Source of the DNA: Bacillota bacterium
Lineage (GTDB): Bacteria; Bacillota; Clostridia; Lachnospirales; Lachnospiraceae
Assembly (NCBI GenBank): GCA_023386815.1
Contig: JAEWIZ010000013.1
Span: forward strand, 1 to 58,711
Direction of reading: 5' to 3'
DNA length: 58,711 nucleotides
Part shown: positions 16,155-23,390 of the stretch, piece after piece
Position numbering within the stretch: position 1 is the first letter of the stretch
How the letters are laid out: each line of letters begins with the position of its first letter
Made by a program: the position numbers and the translations under genes
The notes under the pieces: model-generated
Seen by the model: only the letters and a program-made list of their open reading frames with translations
The model's database searches: none
What the model was told of the DNA's origin: nothing

Positions 16155-17108
16155 TTATTTACAGATATTCACTGGCTTTCCCTCTAAATATGCATACACA
16201 TTGTTAAATACAATCTTTGCTCTTCGAAGCATTGCTTCCTCCGAAATAAAAGCAATATGTGGTGTCAGCAGAGTATTCTTCGCATGAAGGAGCGGGTAAT
16301 CCTCAGGAATCGGAGGCTCCATATCAAATACATCGATGCAGGCAAAGCCAAGTCGATCTTCATTCAAGGCCTTTGCAAGAGCTATATTATCAACGATTGG
16401 TCCTCTTGCACAATTAATGAAAATGCTATCCTTCTTCATCAAAACAATCTTATCCTCACTTAGAAAGCCTCTGGTCTGTGGATTCAAGGGCATATTCAAG
16501 GAAACAATATCACTCTGCGATAACACCTCCTCCAAGCTTTTGTATTCAATGCCCAGCCTAATTGCTTCCTCGGAAGTACTTCTATTATAGGCAATAACCT
16601 TAGCCCCAAAAGCCTGAAATAGTTGAGCTGTTCTCAATCCAATCTTTCCAAGACCAATAATGCCTACGGTTCTACCGGCAATTTCACGGCCTCCATTTCC
16701 TGCGCTGGTACCACCCTCTCGAACGGTAGCATTGGCTCTTGTCATATTTCTCAAAGCACTGATTGTCATTCCAATGATTAATTCTGCTACGGTTTCATTG
16801 GAATAACCCGCTGCATTACAGATCATCACATCCTTCTCCTTGCAGGCATCAACGCCAATATGGTCGATTCCGGTAAAGGCCACGGACAGCAGTTTTAAGG
16901 AAGGTGTTGCTTCAATGACGGCTGTCGGGTAAGGATTGTTGGCGATCATAATAATATCCTGATCTGCGCTTCGCTCTTTCAGAGTCTCAATACTTGTGGT
17001 TTTAGTTTCATGATACATAAAGCTGTGCCCCTGCTCTATTAATCCTGCAGCCAAGCTCTCTATTATCTCTTTCGATACTCCGATTGGTTCTAATAAACTG
17101 ATATTCAT
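16155..17108 (-). CDS. D-isomer-specific 2-hydroxyacid dehydrogenase
   Basis: A 317-residue NAD(P)-dependent oxidoreductase. The Rossmann motif GIIGLGKIG is near residue 150, and the catalytic set Arg (CARGPIVD, near 235), Glu (DMEPP, near 263) and His (TPHIAF, near 285) is complete. The family includes phosphoglycerate, glyoxylate/hydroxypyruvate and D-lactate dehydrogenases; this short form lacks an ACT domain, so it is not a standard SerA. It lies 330 bases downstream of the AllE-like gene on the same strand; a role in glyoxylate or ureide carbon is possible from context. GGAGAGAAT precedes the ATG. Confidence 0.9.
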   Translation of the reverse strand: MNISLLEPIGVSKEIIESLAAGLIEQGHSFMYHETKTTSIETLKERSADQDIIMIANNPYPTAVIEATPSLKLLSVAFTGIDHIGVDACKEKDVMICNAAGYSNETVAELIIGMTISALRNMTRANATVREGGTSAGNGGREIAGRTVGIIGLGKIGLRTAQLFQAFGAKVIAYNRSTSEEAIRLGIEYKSLEEVLSQSDIVSLNMPLNPQTRGFLSEDKIVLMKKDSIFINCARGPIVDNIALAKALNEDRLGFACIDVFDMEPPIPEDYPLLHAKNTLLTPHIAFISEEAMLRRAKIVFNNVYAYLEGKPVNICK

Positions 17109-17329
17109 ATTCTCTCCATTCCTGTCAAATATTGGATTAACTCATCTTTCAATGTGACTTTTTTAATGATGTATTTTTATATAGCTTTTTTTGTATAACA
17201 TATCCTAGATAACTTATTCTTAGATTAATTCATTCTCAGCTAACTTATACTTAAAACAACAGATTCTTAATAACATTTAAATTATCTCATTCTTAATTTA
17301 CTCTTATTTAAATAACCCTTTTCTTAATT

Positions 17330-17380
17330 AACTTCTTTTCAAAATCAACTTCTTTTCAAAATCAACTTTTTTTCAAAACC
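17330..17380. repeat. Three 17-bp tandem repeats in a degenerate array
   Basis: Units AACTTCTTTTCAAAATC at 17330, 17347 and (two to three changes) 17364 follow without gaps. The whole gap 17109-17437 is AT-rich and shows weaker copies of the same theme, an AAC/AAT followed by TTCTTA-like text every 14-17 bases. No gene or terminator is evident in it. Confidence 0.75.
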
Positions 17381-17437
17381 AATTCTTCTGAACAACTCAT
17401 ACTTATCAACCTTGTTCCTGTTACATACTAGTTTTGC

Positions 17438-18202
17438 TTATAAACTCACATCCCTATTACAATCCTTTGAATAGATATAGGTAAAGGATTCGTTACCAAC
17501 CCCGTATGCACATTGGGGACAAAAAGGACCAAACCACATAAAATCATCCTTTTTGATTCCTAACCACCTATCATCCATCCAATATAAACCCTCACCAGAC
17601 AGAATATAGGCTCCATGCTCTTGTACATGAGTCTCCACAAAAGGATGGCAGCCACCCGGGTCAAAGGAAAGAATGTGCATATTCATATCAAAAGCCAGGT
17701 CATCCGTTGGTAGAAAATCCTTTATGTGAACGTTTGCCATACCATCATAAACCCGGTAATCAACATCGTTGATATTCCCGGACACCAAATAAGGTTTTAA
17801 ATCCTTATAAGGAATATAGACCTGCTTATATAGTAGTATTTTTGCAGTCTCACTTTCAACTTCAAATTGGACACCAATACCGGCGGGTGCATAGAGGTAG
17901 CCACCATCGGTAAGATTATACTCTTTCTCTTTTGCCCAAACTTTAACACGACCGCTTATGACATAGAAAAAGGTCTCAATATTTCCTTCCTTTGCAAAAT
18001 CCTCTGACGTCCTGCCGCCCTTTGAGGCTTCAATAATATATTGAACAAAGCTGGCTCCCATCTTGGGGGATGCCACAATACTGACCTTACACCCAACGAT
18101 ACCTGGAATCACATTATTAACTAAACCCTCTTTGGGTATAACTGCCCAGAGACCCGGCTTCACCACTGCTCTTGTTGCTAACAGATCTGTTGGATAACCC
18201 AT
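17438..18202 (-). CDS. allE: (S)-ureidoglycine aminohydrolase, AllE-like
   Basis: A 254-residue bicupin. AllE converts (S)-ureidoglycine to (S)-ureidoglycolate and ammonia in the purine-allantoin pathway, using manganese. The second cupin carries the metal ligands in ETHVQEHGAYIL (Glu-x-His-x3-His) and the glutamine in CPQCAYG, as in characterised enzymes; the first cupin reads FFYVISGRVKVW. AAAGGAGGAGAG precedes the ATG. No other allantoin genes (allB, allC, allD) are in the window, so it is either an isolated remnant of the pathway or acts on a related amide. Tandem 17-bp repeats lie on both sides of the gene. Confidence 0.85.
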   Translation of the reverse strand: MGYPTDLLATRAVVKPGLWAVIPKEGLVNNVIPGIVGCKVSIVASPKMGASFVQYIIEASKGGRTSEDFAKEGNIETFFYVISGRVKVWAKEKEYNLTDGGYLYAPAGIGVQFEVESETAKILLYKQVYIPYKDLKPYLVSGNINDVDYRVYDGMANVHIKDFLPTDDLAFDMNMHILSFDPGGCHPFVETHVQEHGAYILSGEGLYWMDDRWLGIKKDDFMWFGPFCPQCAYGVGNESFTYIYSKDCNRDVSL

Positions 18203-18291
18203 TCTATACTCTCCTCCTTTGTCTTCATTAGTTTCTATTCTATCAGTCTATAAGAGAATTGCAATCATTCTTGATCAAATGATATAAGAAC

Positions 18292-18328
18292 AGCTGTAAT
18301 TGTCACAGGTTTCGCAACAATTACAGCC
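18292..18328 (-). terminator. Hairpin, possible nrdDG terminator
   Basis: Stem GCTGTAATTGT/ACAATTACAGC with a 13-base loop; on the minus strand it is followed by TGTTCTTATAT. It lies beyond the 17-bp repeat array downstream of nrdG and may end nrdDG transcription. Confidence 0.5.
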
Positions 18329-18348
18329 ATATGTTATCTTAACTGCAG

Positions 18349-18483
18349 CTTTACAGCTTCATTTACTTTACAGTTCCATCTGCTTTACAACTTTGCTTGC
18401 TCCGCAGTTTCGCCTGCTTTACGACTTCACTTACTTTACAGTTCCATCTGCTTTACAGCTTCACTCACCTTACAGTTTAGCTA
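18349..18483. repeat. Tandem array of eight units at 17-bp period
   Basis: Seven contiguous units are exactly 17 bases and an eighth is 16. Typical units are CTTTACAGTTCCATCTG (18366 and 18434, identical), CTTTACAGCTTCATTTA (18349) and CTTTACAGCTTCACTCA (18451); the fourth unit is the most diverged. The period is not a multiple of three, so this is not coding. Degenerate copies continue to about 18520. With the hairpin it fills the 18203-18517 gap. Confidence 0.9.
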
Positions 18484-18517
18484 CATTACAACAACTTTCT
18501 TACATTGTCATCTGCTT

Positions 18518-19039
18518 TTATAATTCCAGAAGTTGAGTCCTACCAGCGTTTAAGGAAGCTTTCACATCAATAATACGTTGATTCGAGGATCCACGAAACT
18601 GTAAACTAATATCCTTTAACGCTTCGATGAACTTACCATCGACTAAGATATCAATGTTATTTAATAGTTCTTGTGTACATTCACATCTTGCTCGGCTATC
18701 TTCCAGTAAATCGGTTTCATAGGTATAACCGGTATAGCACCAGATATCCTTCTCAGGAAACAGGCTCTTAATTTTTTTGATCAAGGGTAGAAGCACTCGC
18801 TGATTCCCGGGCTCCATTGGTTCTCCTCCAAGTAAGGATAAACCATTGACATATTTGTGGGAAAGTGCTTCTATAATCTCCTGCTCTGTCTCTTGTGTAA
18901 AAGGCTTGCCGTATTTAAAGTCCCAGGTTTCTCTGTTGAAGCACCCCTCGCAATGATGGGTGCAGCCCGAGACAAACAAGGATACTCTTACTCCCAGGCC
19001 ATTTGCAATATCTGTCTTCTTAATTGTTCCATAGTTCAT
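18518..19039 (-). CDS. nrdG: Anaerobic ribonucleotide reductase activase
   Basis: A 173-residue radical SAM enzyme that installs the glycyl radical on NrdD. The [4Fe-4S]-binding CTHHCEGC (C-x3-C-x2-C) motif is near residue 26, and the SAM-contact segment LSLLGGEPM is near 68. It is full length and starts one base after the nrdD stop codon, so the two are translated together. Confidence 0.95.
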   Translation of the reverse strand: MNYGTIKKTDIANGLGVRVSLFVSGCTHHCEGCFNRETWDFKYGKPFTQETEQEIIEALSHKYVNGLSLLGGEPMEPGNQRVLLPLIKKIKSLFPEKDIWCYTGYTYETDLLEDSRARCECTQELLNNIDILVDGKFIEALKDISLQFRGSSNQRIIDVKASLNAGRTQLLEL

Positions 19040-19040
19040 A

Positions 19041-21200
19041 TTATAAGTGAAGCACCCTTTCTTTTATCTCCTGAGTTCTTCCCTGATTCCAGAACTGAGT
19101 GCCGATATATCCACAGGTTCTACGAGCGACATTCATTTTATCCTGATCCCGGTTACCACATTTCGGGCATTCCCAAACCAGCTTTCCATGGTCATCTGTT
19201 ATGACCTGTATCTCACCGTTAAAGCCGCACTCCTGGCAGCAATCACTTTTGGTATTAAGCTCAGCATACATAATGTTATCATAGATGAAACGGATCACCT
19301 GAAGAACAGCTGGAATATTATTCTGCATATTCGGCACCTCCACATAGCTTACTGCCCCGCCAGTGGAGAGGGACTGAAATCCTGCTTCAAACTTCAGTTT
19401 TGAGAACGCATCAATTTCTTCCATGACATGGACGTGATAGCTGTTCGTAATATAGCTTTTATCTGTGATTCCTTTTACAATTCCAAAACGCTTTTGCAAA
19501 CACTTCGCAAATTTATAGGTAGTACTTTCAATAGGAGATCCATAGATACCAAAGCCCAGCTTTGTCTCTGCCTTCCATTTATCACAAGCAATGTTCATAT
19601 ATTTCATAACATCCATCGCAAAGTTCGTTGCTTCTGGATCCGTATGTGATTTTCCAGTCATATATTTCGTACATTCATATAATCCGGCATATCCGAGAGA
19701 AATTGTAGAATAACCGCCATATAACAGTTTGTCTATGGTTTCACCCTTCTTTAAACGTGCCAAAGCACCATGCTGCCATAGGATAGGGGCTGCATCTGAG
19801 AAAGTTCCCTTGAGACGTTTATGACGGATCATAAGCGCTCTGTAGCAAAGCTCCAATCGCTCATCAAATATTTCCCAGAACTTCTTCATATCCCCACCGG
19901 AGGAAAGAGCTATATCCACAAGATTCAGTGTTACAACTCCCTGATTAAAGCGGCCATAGAATTTATAATTACCCTCTTCATCCTTCCAAGGACTCAGTGC
20001 ACTACGACATCCCATCACCGGGAAGCAGTTTCCTTCCTTAAGCTCTTTCATTTTCTTTTCAGATATGTAATCCGGTACTAACCTTTTTGTGGTACATTTT
20101 GCAGCCAGTTCGGTCAGATAGTAATACTGTGAATCTTCCGCTACGTTATCTTCTTCCAGAACATAAATCAGCTTTGGAAATGCAGGTGTAACCCAGATAC
20201 CAGCCTCGTTCATAACTCCCTGGATACGCTGCTTCAGGGTTTCCTCAATAATCATTGCCAGATCTTTCTTTTCTGCCTCATTCTTTGCTTCATTCAGATA
20301 CATAAAAACGGTAAGGAAGGGGGCTTGACCATTGGTGGTCATAAGGGTAATTACCTGGTATTGAATGGTTTGAACACCTTTATTGACTTCCTTACGAAGT
20401 CTCTTTTCTACAATTTTCTCAACTAGTTCCTCCGAAGCTGAGGAACCCAGCATCTCTATTTCCTCCAGAACCTCTAAATGAATCTTCTTTCTTGATATTT
20501 GTACAAAAGGAGCCAGATGTGCCAAGCTGATACTTTGTCCACCATACTGATTACTAGCTACTTGCGCAATAATCTGGGTTGCAATATTACAAGCAGTGGA
20601 AAAGCTATGTGGCTTTTCGATTCTTGTTTCACTTATTACCGTGCCATTTTGCAGCATGTCCTCCAGATTGACTAAATCGCAATTATGCATATGCTGAGCA
20701 AAATAATCCGTATCGTGGAAATGAATGATACCATCCTGGTCTGCTTCTACAATCTCTGTGGGTAAAAGTAAGCGTTTGGTAATGTCCTTACTAACCTCAC
20801 CAGCCATATAGTCACGTTGTACGCTGTTAATGGTTGGATTTTTATTGGAATTTTCCTGTTTCACATCTTCATTATTACCTTCAATAAGAGACAGAATCCG
20901 ATTATCTGTAGTATTTGCTTTACGAACCAGTGAGCGCTGATAGCGATATTTAACATATCTCTTAGCCAGATCAAATGCTCCTGTTGCCATAATCTGATCT
21001 TCTACCATATCCTGAATCTCTTCTACGGATACAGCTCTGTTTAATTTACTACATTTATACTCCACGTAATCTGCAATACTATTAATCTGTTCTTCACTGA
21101 GCATACTTTTTTCGCCCGATTCATTCGCTTTTCTTACAGCTGATATAATTTTCTTGATGTCGAAAGCCTCTTCTGCACCATTTCTTTTAATTGTTTTCAT
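19041..21200 (-). CDS. nrdD: Anaerobic ribonucleoside-triphosphate reductase
   Basis: Reduces ribonucleoside triphosphates to deoxyribonucleotides under anaerobic conditions. The 719-residue protein has an N-terminal ATP cone (MKTIKRNGAEEAFDIKKI, residues 1-95), a large catalytic barrel, a C-terminal zinc ribbon made of two C-x2-C pairs (CQEC and CPKC, near 655-680) and the glycyl radical site RRTCGYIG near 696. It is paired with nrdG, with a -10/-35 promoter at 21239-21267 and a NrdR-box-like sequence just upstream. It indicates obligate or facultative anaerobic growth. Confidence 0.97.
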   Translation of the reverse strand: MKTIKRNGAEEAFDIKKIISAVRKANESGEKSMLSEEQINSIADYVEYKCSKLNRAVSVEEIQDMVEDQIMATGAFDLAKRYVKYRYQRSLVRKANTTDNRILSLIEGNNEDVKQENSNKNPTINSVQRDYMAGEVSKDITKRLLLPTEIVEADQDGIIHFHDTDYFAQHMHNCDLVNLEDMLQNGTVISETRIEKPHSFSTACNIATQIIAQVASNQYGGQSISLAHLAPFVQISRKKIHLEVLEEIEMLGSSASEELVEKIVEKRLRKEVNKGVQTIQYQVITLMTTNGQAPFLTVFMYLNEAKNEAEKKDLAMIIEETLKQRIQGVMNEAGIWVTPAFPKLIYVLEEDNVAEDSQYYYLTELAAKCTTKRLVPDYISEKKMKELKEGNCFPVMGCRSALSPWKDEEGNYKFYGRFNQGVVTLNLVDIALSSGGDMKKFWEIFDERLELCYRALMIRHKRLKGTFSDAAPILWQHGALARLKKGETIDKLLYGGYSTISLGYAGLYECTKYMTGKSHTDPEATNFAMDVMKYMNIACDKWKAETKLGFGIYGSPIESTTYKFAKCLQKRFGIVKGITDKSYITNSYHVHVMEEIDAFSKLKFEAGFQSLSTGGAVSYVEVPNMQNNIPAVLQVIRFIYDNIMYAELNTKSDCCQECGFNGEIQVITDDHGKLVWECPKCGNRDQDKMNVARRTCGYIGTQFWNQGRTQEIKERVLHL

Positions 21201-21238
21201 GCCCGGTCGTCTCCTCTACTACTAATCACTGAGATTTT

Positions 21239-21267
21239 ATTATATAGCAGAAGCAGGAAAAAATCAA
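21239..21267 (-). promoter_or_regulatory. nrdDG promoter
   Basis: On the minus strand TTGATT (21262-21267), a 17-base spacer and TATAAT (21239-21244), about 40 bases before the nrdD start codon. Confidence 0.75.
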
Positions 21268-21295
21268 TCTCTCCAGAATGATTTTTTGAAATTTT

Positions 21296-21340
21296 CTACC
21301 ATATATTGTGGTCATTTCTTCCTACTACACATAATAGAGT
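21296..21340. promoter_or_regulatory. Candidate NrdR boxes
   Basis: CTACCATATATTGTGG at 21296-21311 matches 11 of 16 positions of the NrdR consensus (ACACTATATATAGTGT). A weaker partner, CTACACATAATAGAGT, lies at 21325-21340. The offset is 29 bases, slightly short of the usual 31-32. They sit just upstream of the nrdD -35. Confidence 0.45.
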
Positions 21341-21408
21341 AAATTAAACCCATCTAAACATTGTTAAAAAGGCTTGATTCTATCAGCCTTAGGGCGTTTG
21401 TAGTGGTA

Positions 21409-21447
21409 TAAAAAAGACAGCATACTAATTGCCTATGCTGCTTTTTT
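21409..21447. terminator. Bidirectional terminator between nrdD and the small gene
   Basis: Stem GACAGCATA/TATGCTGCT with an 8-base loop, flanked by A6 and T6 runs, so it can act on both strands. On the minus strand it lies downstream of the gene at 21589-21837. Confidence 0.8.
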
Positions 21448-21588
21448 AAGATCTTATTATTGCTTCTAAACAAATCTATCCAAACTTATCGTCCCCTCAT
21501 AACATAAGCTCTTCAAGTCTAAGATATATGTCACATATCTTTATTTGATATTTATAATACATCATATTCGATGTATTCTATTGCTTGG

Positions 21589-21837
21589 TTAGTCTGTAAC
21601 TTTTTCTAATCCCAAAATTGGTTTGCAATAAGATAGATAGCGCATAATTCGATCACGACAGTCTTTGGTCCTTTTATGATTGATCTTCTCCCCAAAGATC
21701 TTCTGGCTAATCCCCAAATCATGATCAGTCCTCAAAATAAAAGTTTTAGCCTTGAGACTATCAACACCAAATTCAAATACCAGTTCATCGAATATCTTTT
21801 CAATATTGTCAATCTCCTGAGTAAATGCACTATCCAT
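21589..21837 (-). CDS. Small protein of unknown function
   Basis: An 82-residue, mostly helical, charged protein (MDSAFTQEIDNIEKIFDEL at its start, then RTKDCRDRIMRYLSYCKPILG). I recognise no domain. The ATG at 21837 lies nine bases after a GGAGG; another ATG directly abuts that site and is less likely. It is followed by a terminator and preceded by a 470-base gap (21838-22306), which holds the promoter of the divergent response regulator. It could be a small regulator or orphan protein; its reality rests on the ribosome site and length. Confidence 0.5.
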   Translation of the reverse strand: MDSAFTQEIDNIEKIFDELVFEFGVDSLKAKTFILRTDHDLGISQKIFGEKINHKRTKDCRDRIMRYLSYCKPILGLEKVTD

Positions 21838-22228
21838 CCTATCCATCCTCCATTGTATTATTACGAAAATACTCCCACATCAAGTTCGAATTAACGATAC
21901 ACCAGTAACGAATTGAAGGTCAATGACTACTTTAATAACAGACTAACTCAAAGAATATAAACCGCTACTATCAGAGAATTGTTATGTATTAATCCACTTT
22001 TCACATTCCCCATTACTTAGAAATTTTCAGATATGACGAAAACTTATACTCATGTTTACTTCCAGCAGTAAGCTTGGAAAGGAATCTGGAATAAACATTG
22101 GCAACAAATCTTTATTAAATACGACATTATCTAACATCACCACAACCTTTGATAGTAGCAAGTCCATTATTTAAAGATAATTTTATATAAATTTTCTTTA
22201 ATTTTGTATTGCTTTTTCTGGCTAAATT

Positions 22229-22269
22229 CGTTGCTTTTCGTTGCTTTTCGTTTTTATTTGTAATATGAT
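22229..22269 (+). promoter_or_regulatory. Promoter of the Spo0A-like gene with 10-bp repeats
   Basis: CGTTGCTTTT occurs at 22229 and 22239, with a partial third copy (CGTTTTTATT) at 22249, an exact 10-bp period. The -35 TTGCTT (22241-22246) lies inside the second copy and TATGAT (22264-22269) follows after 17 bases. The match TGACGAA to the 0A-box core TGNCGAA lies further upstream at 22034-22040. The rest of the 21838-22228 gap shows no gene. Confidence 0.65.
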
Positions 22270-22306
22270 AATATTGGAAGTTAATACTTGGAGGTGATAT
22301 AGCTTA

Positions 22307-23110
22307 ATGAATAAAAGGCTCTCGATAGTACTTGTTGAAGATGATCCTGATGAATGCAAAGATTTGGTTGATTACATAGAAGGGTTGGATAACATAGAAG
22401 GCTTAGATAACATATCGTTACTCGCCGTTACCAATAGTTCAACGGAAGCAATCAAATATATCAAAGATTATTTGCCTGATGTAATTATCTTGGATTTAGA
22501 ACTGCAGCGGGGAAGCGGCAATGGATTAAACGTTCTAATGGGATTAAAGCAGTTGGACTTAAGTAATAAACCCTATGTTTTAATAACTACCAACAACTCA
22601 AGTCAAATTACTCATGAGTCCGCTCGCCACTTAGGAGCTGATTTTATTATGACAAAATACCAGTCGGATTACTCTCCAAAGAGTGTAATTGACTTTTTAA
22701 GAATAATGGAGCCGTCCATACTAGGTCGTAGGCAAGCTGTTTTGGATAACGCTCCTCCCTCCGAGCCTCCTGAGATAAAAAGCAAAAGGATAGTACGAAG
22801 AATCATTACAGAATTAAATCAGATTGGAATTAGCCCAAAAGCTGTTGGCTATCAATATCTTGCTGATGCTATACTACTTATTGTTAATCAATGCAAACGA
22901 AACCTGTATTATGAGATTGGAAAGAAATACGGCAAAACAGAAGCAAGCGTGGAACGTGCCATGCAAAATGCGATTAATAAAGCTTGGAAAACAACAGATA
23001 TTGAGGATCTATTAAGATATTATACAGCAAGAATCAATCCTGAAAAGGGAGTTCCAACAATAACAGAGTTTATTTATCACTACGCAAATATACTAAAAAA
23101 TGAATATTAA
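22307..23110 (+). CDS. Response regulator with a Spo0A-type DNA-binding domain
   Basis: A 267-residue two-component regulator. The receiver domain (residues 1-130) has the acidic pair VEDDPDE, the phosphoacceptor aspartate in IILDLELQRG near 64, a conserved ITTN strand and the lysine in IMTKYQSD. The C-terminal domain (about 155-267) matches the Spo0A C-terminal effector domain, including VGYQYLADAI and the recognition region ASVERAMQNAINKAW. Spo0A itself usually stands next to spoIVB, which is not here, so this looks like a paralogue. An in-frame 18-bp duplication repeats IEGLDN within the receiver. GGAGGTGAT precedes the ATG; the kinase gene follows on the same strand. Confidence 0.88.
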   Translation: MNKRLSIVLVEDDPDECKDLVDYIEGLDNIEGLDNISLLAVTNSSTEAIKYIKDYLPDVIILDLELQRGSGNGLNVLMGLKQLDLSNKPYVLITTNNSSQITHESARHLGADFIMTKYQSDYSPKSVIDFLRIMEPSILGRRQAVLDNAPPSEPPEIKSKRIVRRIITELNQIGISPKAVGYQYLADAILLIVNQCKRNLYYEIGKKYGKTEASVERAMQNAINKAWKTTDIEDLLRYYTARINPEKGVPTITEFIYHYANILKNEY

Positions 23111-23142
23111 CCGGAGAAACACTCCCATAAGTATTTCTCCGG
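23111..23142 (+). terminator. Terminator of the Spo0A-like gene
   Basis: CCGGAGAAA/TTTCTCCGG, 9-bp stem with a 14-base loop, begins immediately after the stop codon and is followed by TTTC. The kinase gene is therefore probably expressed from its own promoter in 23143-23390. Confidence 0.75.
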
Positions 23143-23320
23143 TTTCAATTACAGTATTTCGAACAAGCTATAAGTCTGATATGATTAAACCAGAATAAAA
23201 CCCTAAGAATCTATGGTACCTCTTACCACTTTAAGCTGATAAGAAGCTCAAAAAGTATCTCCACCACTCCAACATAACTTTCCCTCCTTATATCCTTTTT
23301 ATTGAATATAAAAGAAATAA

Positions 23321-23367
23321 GTCGAAAATCATGTTGGTTTATGTAATATTTTTGTGTTGAAAATCAT
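23321..23367. promoter_or_regulatory. Direct repeat upstream of the kinase gene
   Basis: GTCGAAAATCAT (23321-23332) and GTTGAAAATCAT (23356-23367) are 11/12 identical and 35 bases apart. The first contains GTCGAAAA, close to the Spo0A box (TTTGTCGAAAA), which fits control by the Spo0A-like regulator encoded upstream. Confidence 0.5.
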
Positions 23368-23390
23368 TGTTTTTAGAGAGGGAGATCGTC

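Noticed and set aside
18300..18536. Open frame on the plus strand through the 17-bp repeats
   Set aside because: No ribosome site; the repeat period is not a multiple of three; the product is low-complexity and resembles nothing.
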